The notes under the pieces are model-generated. The model had not been told where the DNA came from and ran no database searches. It saw only the letters and a list, made by a program, of their open reading frames with translations. The translations under genes and the position numbers were made by a program. A stretch of DNA of 64,000 nucleotides. It comes from Lentinula raphanica. Lineage: Eukaryota > Basidiomycota > Agaricomycetes > Agaricales > Omphalotaceae. Location: the NCBI GenBank assembly GCA_027919835.1, contig JANVFP010000017.1, positions 682,001 through 746,000 of the forward strand, in the 5' to 3' direction. How positions within the stretch are numbered: position 1 is the stretch's first letter; every line of letters begins with the position of its first letter. Of the stretch, positions 56,020 to 64,000 are shown in pieces.

Positions 56020-56713
56020 TAGAGATGTTCATGAGTAGCAAGTGTTGACAAGTACTCATGAGTTTATTCATACTAGTGACTCACCGTCACTCACAAGTTG
56101 AGTGTTTTATTCATATGAGTGTACTTGTGGCATGAGTGTATACTCGAGTCATGATCATCAAATTGTATTGACAAGTACTCATGCAATTTATTTGCAAGTA
56201 TTCTCCTGTACTCATGAGTATTTTTACTATTAACCTTGCACATGACTTTTCTCAGTGGCTATGTGCTTATTGTATTTTTTTGTGTTAGAGTCACAGCCAC
56301 TGCCTATTATAATTGTTAGAAGAGAAGGAGTAATATAGTCTAATATATGTCATATGCAAGAAAATGTGAATGGTGAAGTGGTTAAAGGCACTGACTCTGG
56401 ACTAAGGTCAGCCTTCCTTTAACTTCCTTCAGAGTATTGTTCTTGCTTCAAAGCATGTTAATATATGTTCTGATACTGTATAATTATTAAAGCTATAAAA
56501 ATTAAGGTAACAAGTATTAAAACACTTGAGTGTATTTTTCAATACTCAAGTCTTTCCTCTATATACTTAAGTAGACACTCAATTTACGATTTAAATAAAT
56601 TACCTTGAATATTCATGGCACTTGCACTCGATTCACAGTTGCTGATTTTGAGTGATGAATATTCATGTCACAAGTGGCAAGTACACTTGAGTATGCACTT
56701 GTGAGCACCTCTA
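56020..56713. mobile_element. hAT-like MITE, 694 bp
   Basis: The ends TAGAGATGTTCATGAG and, inverted, TAGAGGTGCTCACAAG form short terminal repeats. The perfect 8-bp duplication GCCCCAAT flanks them (56012-56019 and 56714-56721), as in hAT elements. The interior is AT-rich with many ACTCATGAGT-like words and a tRNA-like stretch near 56373. It interrupts the N-terminal region of the transposase remnant. Confidence 0.85.
56373..56460 (+). other. possible tRNA-derived sequence
   Basis: TGGTGAAGTGGTTAAAGGCA fits a polymerase III A box and D-arm, and CTGAC pairs with GTCAG a few bases on. A weak B-box-like GTTCTTGCTTC follows about 50 bases later. It is too degenerate for a functional tRNA, but a SINE or tRNA relic is plausible. 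Confidence 0.25.
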
Positions 56714-58263
56714 GCCCCAATGTTGGTCAATCTGAAGAATCAAATGTCACACAAAAATCAAAACCATCTATCAAGAATACTATTGTAATCAACAATGACT
56801 GGATTCCAAGCATGCACCTACTTCCTCTGCTGTGTCTTCCTCCTACATCTCCACTCCCAAGCCTTCCCTCACCAAACCTCCAATGAAGATGGTTCAGAAA
56901 AACTCACCTTTGTAAAAGACACTTTGACAGTGAAGGAGAAAGCTGCTGCATGAAAAAAAAGGATCAAGTATAATCAACAACGTCAGGCTGCTATTGAGAA
57001 AAAGTTAGCAGCAGAAAAAGAAAAGAAAAAAAATCACAAATGCACATTGGCTAGAGAATGTCAGCAGAAGCATTGGGCAATCCTCAAGGAGGGCAAGTCT
57101 GACAATGAATCTAATTCAGAAGATATCAATGAGGCTCTCATGGCTGCTGCAAAGGAAGGAGACAGTGGGAAGATTACTGCAATGGACACATCTGATTGTG
57201 CCACAGTATCTTGTGCAGGCTTTGGGACCTGGCATAACACCTGAAATGGAACCCAAGGCAGAGCAAAGCAAGATTGTTCAACTCAAACAAGCTGGTGGCA
57301 TCCTTTTTCTGGCCAACAATTGACTGTGCAATGAGAAGAGCAGACTGGAGTGCTGAGATTTGTGTTCAGATCCTCCAATGCAAACACCCTAAGCTCTATG
57401 GGCATCTTCATTGAGGTACAGTGTGGAGGTGGAAGAAACCAGGTGAATGTGTATGGTCAGAGAAAATACTCGAAAAGGTTGAGAAATGCCATGCACTTTT
57501 GGGTTCTGGAAGAAGCGGTGCACTGACCAAATTCCTGGACCTGGTGGAACACATTAAAGAAACATTGCAAGGCCTTCGTACATCTGGGCTTCTGGTTAAT
57601 GCTACCATTGGTTGCTTGATCATTCTTGGCCTTATCCACGCTCACCATCCAGAGGCTCTCACTCCTCACTTTCATTGCAGTGAGCAGTTCATATGCAGTT
57701 TCTTCCAATCTATCATGAGCTGGTCCCCTCGGGCTGGTACCCGAGCTGCTGCTCATCTTCCTTCAAATGCTGATGAACTCTGCAAGCATGCTTTCTTTTG
57801 CTTGGTCTACTGCATGGAGTGGGAAGATATCCCACCCAAACTTGTAATCAATGTCGATCAGCCAGACATATTCTTACTGCCTAACAGCTCCCAAACTCAC
57901 CACACAAAGGGTGATCGTCAAGTAGATCTGGTTGCCAAAGATGAGAAGCGTGCATACACACTCCTTGTTGCAAGTACATCATCAGGTGATTTCCTGCCCT
58001 TTCAATGTGTTTGGCCAGGTAAAACTCATAGGTCACTTCCTTCCACTCATGCACCAGAAATAAATGAAGCAGTTGGATATGGCTTTCATTTTACTGTTGC
58101 GGCAAGTGAGAAGAATGAATGCAGCCACTTCAGTACACTCAAGATGATGAAGGAGTGGATGTGGGAAATTCTTCATCCCTACGTCAAATGCATCATTGAT
58201 GAGGATCCTACTTTGGATCAAGATCAGAAATCAGTGGTCTACAATTATGTCTATCCAGTTCAT

Positions 58264-58488
58264 CAGAAAAAGTACCCTTGACCTAGGTAACCCAGAGATA
58301 CCCCCCCCCCCCAAAACCTAGGCTCTCCCAAAGCATCCAAAGAAATCTGAGGCAAACTCAGGCTTGCCCAGGCTTTTCCAAGCAAACTCAGGCTTGCTCA
58401 GGCTTTTTCAGGCAAATTCAAAGTTTTTAAACTGCTGAGGTTTTGGGGGGTATCTCTAGGCAGCCTAGGCACCAGGTCAGTTTTGCTG
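58264..58488. mobile_element. 225-bp MITE of the CATG-targeting family
   Basis: It starts CAGAAAAAGTACCC and ends GTTTTGCTG, with AT on both sides in a CAT...ATG context. Imperfect inner arms share CAGAGATACCCCCC and TAGAGATACCCCCC. The transposase reading frame rejoins exactly (PVH to VHISKSF) when it is removed, which fixes its boundaries. Confidence 0.88.
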
Positions 58489-59215
58489 ATGTTCATATCA
58501 GCAAATCCTTCCATTTATTTGTCTTCGAAGAATTCTCCAACATTGTGATCATCTTTGTTCCTGCAAATTGTACAGGAATGTACTAGCCTGCTGATGTAGG
58601 CCTCCAGTGCCCTATCAAGCACTGGCTCAAATTGTCTCTATTTGACTGGATGGTTGATGAACATCAAAAGCAACTTGCACAAGGTCTGAAGCCAGAGGAC
58701 ATCAAAATCACTACATTGTATCCAAAACTCCATGATGCTGGCCTCATTGAAGCCTACAAGTTCATGAAGAGTTTAGATGGTCAAGATTTCATCAGAAAAG
58801 TATGTTTCCTGTTTTCATTGTACAACAGTACATACTAATTTGCTTTCTATGTATCTAGGCCTGAACTAAATGTGCTATGGAGAAAGAATCCAATCTTTTT
58901 GCAGAGTGCTTGACCAGCAGACAGTCAATAACAGCACTTAATCGTTATCTCCGGTCTGATGCTACTCTACATTCTGAAATTGAGCAACAGTGTGGACAGG
59001 TGCTGGGGGTTTATGATGAATTTGTTGTCAAGGCAGATACTGACATACATGCAGCTGTTGAGGATGATGTTGATATTCCATTCACAGCTGTCATTGCTGA
59101 AACATTTCAAGAGCATAATCCTCAGCTGGGTGGAATTGAATCAACCAAAACTGGACTTGTTTCATATGTAGAAGGTGAAAATATTTGGGCTTATGATGAT
59201 GGTGATCAGCTATGA

Positions 59216-60183
59216 TCAGCTAGTGGTGCTTTGCCAGAGACTGAGATGTAAGTGTACTCAAAGAATTAATTTGTAATTTTTAAAGCAATTTTATTGAATT
59301 TCTAAAAACTTTTTTGTCACAGTGTGGAGGTTAGCGACCAACTCAAAATCAACTGTGATGTGACAGTACAAATGCAATACAACGAGTCCTTCGTGACCAT
59401 GATTGTTGCCTCCCTACATGTCGGTACAGTAATTGGATTCCTTCATTGCTACCCACAGTTGTCATGGCCCTTTGCATTTTTCTACTCTCACCTTGTTTTC
59501 TTTCTTTCTTTCTGTTTCTTTGTTCTCATCACCCTATCCTTTTATTCATTGTTCTTGATTTTTACTTACCTTGCATCACAACCTCTGTTCTGACTACATT
59601 TCACCACCATTTAACACCTCAGTCCTATCTTTCAGTTGATAGTACCTTGGCCTTAGAGCCTTAGAAGGGAGATAATGTCAGGATTGCCTCATATTCTTCT
59701 TCAAATGCTACTCAGAATATTTAAACATTCTGGATGTTCTTTTTTCATGCTCCTGTTTCTTACTTTTTTATTATTCATGTACTCATATATCTCTCCTGAT
59801 TCTACTCTTAGCTCCCATTAGTCTTGTATAAAACCTCCAGTGAAACCTCATAGATCTTCGTTGAATCAACTCCTTTTGCACTATGTCCAAATATTTGCCT
59901 CATTCATCCTCTTTCTCAACCTGGTTCCTAACATGTTACACTGCTCTCTTTTGCTACCTTTGCTGGTGTTGCACATATGCTACCACCTTTATTGTATGCT
60001 CACTACTTACTCTATCTATCCAAGTAAATGCTGATTCACCCACAGTATATACTCACATTTGCTTTTCAAGCTATTCTCATAATATTTATGTTCAACACAT
60101 GATTTACAGTACATACAACCTCTGTCACTATTGCCTTGCTGAGTCCCAATAAAATTTCTGCATTTTATCTAGAGATGATAGTA
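59216..60183. other. AT-rich intergenic region
   Basis: Short open frames with hydrophobic composition reflect pyrimidine richness. I see no gene or clear repeat. Confidence 0.4.
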
Positions 60184-62141
60184 CTAGATTTGAGATTGGC
60201 AAGATGATACAGAAGCAGCCATGTCATTATGATTATAATGCATTTGTAATAGAGACAATCTGTCTACAAATTCACTACTAACTGGAGCTCCATATTCCTC
60301 AGTCCTCCAGTTATATCCCATAATCTCCTGTTTGGGCTGATAATCAGTGATCTTTCTCATTCTGGACTGTGCTTTGTCAAAGCCCTCAACCTCACTGTCA
60401 GCTCTCTGTTGATATTTAGAACTTGGATACACTATGTCATGGGCACCATGACTTCTTCTTTTGCCAAAATCCTTGTAGACACTACCTGTGCCAGTAATTT
60501 TGTCCCTCCTACTACCAGAGCTAGTGTATGTGTTGCCAAAATTCCATCTCTGTGATTGATCATTTATCCAAGATACATCCTGATCACCTGCAACTGATGT
60601 GAACTGAATTCCTGCTTTAGTATGTGTGAAGCTTTTTCTGTGTTGACCTTGAGTATGTCCTGTCTGTGTCCTAGCTTCTGGTTTCAAATCTGCATGAGCT
60701 ATGTTGATATCATGTTTATCTTCAAAGTTGTTGTATTGTTGTACCTTCAACATTGGCTCATTTCCATGTGAGCCTGTAGGGACTGTATTGTGGACTACAC
60801 AAGTATTTCCTGTATAGAAGGTAGCCCCATCAAATGAAAATATAGTAGGATCAGTAGTGAATGGAGGTTTTGGCTCTTCTACTTTGATTTCTTGACAAGA
60901 ATTAGGAGAACTGAGTGGAGGTATGCTACTATTCTGGGTGCAAGGTTCCACAGACATTGGTATTGTAGCATTTACTGTTTCAAATGCAGAGGAAAGGTTT
61001 GTAGCTACCTCATCAGTTGTAGGAGACATGTGGGACATTGTGGGACATTGTAAAGCTGTCAGCAATTGCATTTGCTGGGTTTCAATGCGGCCAGTCACTT
61101 GCCTCAGGCTGATATGAGATTTCAACTAGGCATGGGTTCCAATAAATATGAGTATAGATGTCAGAAAACTGATAATATTTGATATAAGCTCACTGTGAAC
61201 AAATCCAAAGCCATTTTTATTTGAATTCGAAATTCCACAACTTTTTGTACATCTGCATTTGCAGTTAGGAAACGGAAAATAAACTTCCTGGAGGCAATTT
61301 GTTTGGCAAACACAGCAATCTTTTGAAGTATACTGTGAGAAAGATTTGAGCATACTATTTCAAAAACAAAGAAACAAAATAAAAAATGTATATGACCATA
61401 TTATTTCTTAGTTCTTTCATAATTGAGCACTTGTATGCCTGCAATGCAAGGAAAACTATCTATCAAAACATTTGCTTACCAATGAAGTTCTTGTAGATTC
61501 TTCCAAAGCTCCAATTCTGAATTGTTGATATGTTGCAACTTGGGTGACTGCTTTGGTAATTCATTATTCTTACCCATCCTGTTATCAACTGCAAGCTTTG
61601 CATCTTCTACTGAATACATTTGTTTCATTTTAGAATCATTCTGTTTCAACAATTCATTGCAGGTTGTGCTTGCAACACAAACTAAAGAAATAGCATCAGT
61701 GGCCAGTGAATGTAAGGATGCCTTGGTATTCTTTGTAGTCTGTTTGGTAGTAGGTACAATGAGAAATAAAAAATTTGGTTTGTATTCAGCAGACTATAAT
61801 TTAGATAGAAATTTCGATACCTGGATAGTATTCCAAATGTCAATGGCCAATGTCATTGCTTCACTGAGATATGGAACTGGTGATAATGCTGCAGCACTTT
61901 GAAGGGCATCAAGTGTCAATGTAACACCCCCTGACATGGCTGCAAAGAACTCTTCCTTTGCTATGCTTTTGTCCTTCCTTGCCTCCATCATTTGCACTCC
62001 ATCATTCTTGCCAGGCATATTTGAGGTTGATTTTTGTGCTTGCATCTTTCTACTTTTCAAGGATTTTCCAAAAAGGCAAAGATGTTCTTGTATATTATCC
62101 AAGATTTTCCTTTGTTGTTGTTGCATATAAAGAGCATTCAT
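60184..62141 (-). CDS. MLKL/HeLo-like N-terminal domain protein (copy 2, four exons)
   Basis: The exons 62141-61821, 61739-61480, 61332-61194 and 61125-60184 give 553 residues. The third exon is 139 bases, exactly as in copy 1 (2148-2010). The helical domain is conserved: TLDALQSAAALSPVPYLSEA, TTKNTKASLHSLATDAISLV and IKMALDLF. The C-terminal half keeps GATFYTGN and SWINDQSQRWNFGNTY but lacks the last two YYD-VP repeats: the frame stops after one decayed copy (MHYNHNDMAASVSSCQ). The DNA is AT-rich and CpG-poor compared with copy 1, as if methylated CpGs had decayed, yet the frame is open throughout. A membrane-acting cell-death role is possible by family analogy only. Confidence 0.7.
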
Positions 62142-63150
62142 CTGAGGTAAAGCACTATGGAAAAAGCATGTTTGTCAGTACCTCTGTATGTCAGAAGGAA
62201 GCAGTCATGCTACTAATCAAGATGAAAGGTATGCAATAGGATCAGCTCTAGGATTCAGGAATACTGAGAAGTTCTAGAAAGGTCATGTTCTGAAAACATT
62301 CCTTTTGCTGATAATGAAGTAAGAGATAGGTAAATAGACATACCTATGCCAGGGAAGGTGTATGATTTTGGTGACTGAAGTTTGTATTTTCTTGAATGAT
62401 TGATTATCAAAGTGAGAAAAAAAGATTCTCCTTGGTGAGAAAGCTTTGATGGGCCTGTGAGATAGGGCTTTAGTAAAGCAAAGCTCTTTATAACAGCAAA
62501 AACTTCTTGCACTGTTCCTATTTGGGACTCCACCAGTGTGGTAATTCAATTCAATTCATGGGAACCACGGTGTTCAAGGAAGGAAATTGAATGGATGGGC
62601 ATTACTTACACATGTTCTGATTAGTACAAATAGTGCCAATACAGATAAGGGAAGTATTGGGGTACCTAGTACAATTTAAGAAGACATGATGAACAGACAA
62701 CACCATGAACCTGAATCAGGATGAACTAGACCATCAGCAGGCACAAATCTTCTACATATTTGGCTTGCCATCCAAAAGTGGTTTGTAGTTTCCCATGTTG
62801 CCGTTGCACTGGCACTGAGCAGCATGCCTGGAAAACATTTGTTGACGGACGCTGAGAGACACTGAGCTGTTGTTCAGGCCAGCATTATTGAGCAGAGATT
62901 TTCCAAAGACAGATGTCAATTTAAAGGAAGGAAGGAAGGATTACACAGCTCCATCAGGTGATGGGGTCCCACCGGGGAACAGCCGGGCCCAACTGTCAAC
63001 ACTGCAGTGAATGCTCATCCCGCAAGGAGACAGTAGACTGCAGAGTGAGCAGAGGGTGACAGGAACAGCTACGCTACCTAGGTACAAGTGGGTCAGTTGT
63101 ATAATATGAGTCTATAATAGTAAATCTAGGTATGTATTAGTAGTTGGTAG
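62142..63150. other. upstream region of MLKL-like copy 2 and compartment border
   Basis: No gene is recognised. A short AATTCAATTCAATTCATG stretch near 62545 resembles the inner arms of the 54-kb MITE. CpG frequency rises sharply after about 62.8 kb. A small AAGG repeat lies near 62920. Confidence 0.4.
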
Positions 63151-63175
63151 CTAACCTGTTGTGTGAGAGCAGCTA

Positions 63176-64000
63176 TCAAGGGCTCTCTTCATCGGAGCTA
63201 TCGTCCGAGTCCGAGGAGTGCAACACGAAGTCAGAGGAATGACCGAGGACAATATGATCCCTCCAGAACGTGCTGCATTTGTATATGAATTGAGCGGTGA
63301 TGGACACCAAGGACCAGTCGAAGACCAGTCTCTTGAGGTAAGAAAGTGCATCGTCATCTGAGAAAGTGAGGGACATCGGCAGAGCAATAGGTACCGACAT
63401 CAGAAAGTCTGAGCGGAGATGACACAGACGAGGCAACGCTTGGCACTGGAGGAACACATGCTGAGGAGTTCAGGAGCTGTGTGGCCACTGGCATGCACGA
63501 CACAAGCGGGAGTGGGTTTCGTCAGGTGTCAGTGCACGAAGAGTAGAGGGGGATGCACGGAAAAGGATGGGAACAAGATCACCGCAGAAGAGTTTGGTGA
63601 GTTGGCGGCGATGGCCGTGATTGTGAACCTGTGAGAGGTAGTGACGAAGGTAAAGTGATTTGTGAGTTGGCTGTCCCTCGAGGCGGTCACGAAGAAGGGA
63701 GAGTCGGGAAAATGTGTTAAGGGTAGAGACAAGATCAAACTTGACAGCGGAGGATAAAGATTTGATGAGTAAGTCGATGTGAGGACCATCGAGGGCGGCA
63801 GGTGAAGGTGGAACGAGCACAGGAGAGATGTGGGTGAGTGCGGTTTGGACTTCCGTCAACCAGCAGGGTGAACGAGATCCAAACATGAATAAGCACGCGG
63901 CACGAGCCGCTATCGGAGTTTCATCTGCGAGCACATGATCTACATACTCATCGTTCAACGTTGGAGAAGTTGGACGTTGACGTTGACCACACCAGAAACG
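63176..64000 (-). pseudogene. LINE-like retrotransposon ORF2, C-terminal part
   Basis: From the right edge a minus-strand frame runs through SLYLRHYLSQVHNHGHRRQL and a Cys-His segment (RLCRAC, then QHVFLQC after a frameshift and TGA near 63470). It then continues to a stop at 63176 (SSDSDDSSDEESP). A C-x2-C...H-x4-C segment after an RYRHYL-like block is typical of the end of the reverse-transcriptase protein in agaric non-LTR elements. The reverse transcriptase itself lies beyond the window. The frameshift makes this copy inactive. Confidence 0.6.

Larger units (their letters stand above)
55638..59215 (+). pseudogene. DDE-superfamily (pogo/Tc1-like) transposase gene, broken
   Basis: The remnant starts near 55638 (MSSTATGPSQHLIERLKHLQ) and has an N-terminal DNA-binding part scattered over 55.6-57.3 kb with stops. 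The catalytic part is open at 57421-58281: PPKLVINVDQPDIFLLPN (first Asp), KRAYTLLVASTSSGDFLPFQ and HFSTLKMMKEWMWEILHPYV. The usual IDxxxVH segment reads NYVYPVH, so the second Asp is lost. A 225-bp MITE then interrupts. The frame resumes with FVPANCTGMY, a TAG where Gln is expected, and PADVGLQCPIKHWLK, then C-terminal exons to 59215. A hAT-like MITE (56020-56713) splits the 5' part. The protein family is the DDE_1 type common in agarics. It is inactive. Confidence 0.8.

Noticed and set aside
1..64000. CRISPR arrays, bacterial operons, riboswitches or ribosome binding sites
   Set aside because: The sequence is nuclear fungal DNA with spliceosomal introns; no regularly spaced repeat-spacer array was seen.

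Overview
The window looks like a transposon-rich stretch of a mushroom-forming basidiomycete (Agaricomycetes) genome. The signs are short GT-AG introns of roughly 35 to 190 bp, a Plavaka-type transposase, a TET/JBP-type dioxygenase, a Ulp1-type protease, fungal LTR elements, and genes with MLKL-like N-terminal helical domains. I cannot name the species. Nothing bacterial was seen, and I found no convincing intact tRNA or rRNA gene.

Outer layer. The left edge holds the 3' end of a plus-strand gene (2-250) and a four-exon minus-strand gene with an MLKL/HeLo-like N-terminal region (795-3140). A paralogue with the same exon plan lies at 60184-62141. Between them sits one Copia element: its two 447-bp LTRs (4278-4724 and 53111-53557) are flanked by the same 5-bp duplication, TGATG. 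The Copia is split inside pol. Its reverse transcriptase/RNase H half is at the left and its gag/protease/integrase half is at the right. The two halves join in frame once the 43.9-kb segment 6257-50119 is removed.

Inner layer. That 43.9-kb insert has short inverted termini (CAGCAAAA / CAGGAAAA) at a CATG target. Two small MITEs elsewhere in the window have the same ends and the same target. Inside the insert are a KR-rich/glycine-rich protein gene, a decayed Plavaka transposase, a Cys-rich Ulp1-like protease, a TET/JBP 2-oxoglutarate dioxygenase, a repeated-exon gene, a clathrin heavy chain pseudogene that keeps its introns plus a second small clathrin fragment, and a GIY-YIG-like gene. Later insertions sit within it: a Gypsy element with an extra third ORF and nearly identical LTRs, two near-identical 3.1-kb foldback elements in opposite orientation, a 573-bp MITE inside the Plavaka transposase, and a 276-bp MITE.

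Right flank. From about 53.6 to 62.8 kb the DNA is AT-rich and CpG-poor. It carries a broken DDE-type transposase gene, several MITEs and the second MLKL-like gene. A CpG-rich LINE-like fragment begins near 63.15 kb and runs off the window.

Overall reading. The layering (Copia, then giant insert, then Gypsy, foldbacks and MITEs) is read directly from target duplications and interrupted reading frames. The inference is that the insert is a giant cargo-bearing DNA transposon, perhaps Plavaka-driven, that carries a possible DNA-base oxidase. Many nonsense codons are TGA where arginine CGA would fit, and the Copia LTR differences are all transitions, which points to 5-methylcytosine deamination acting on this region.
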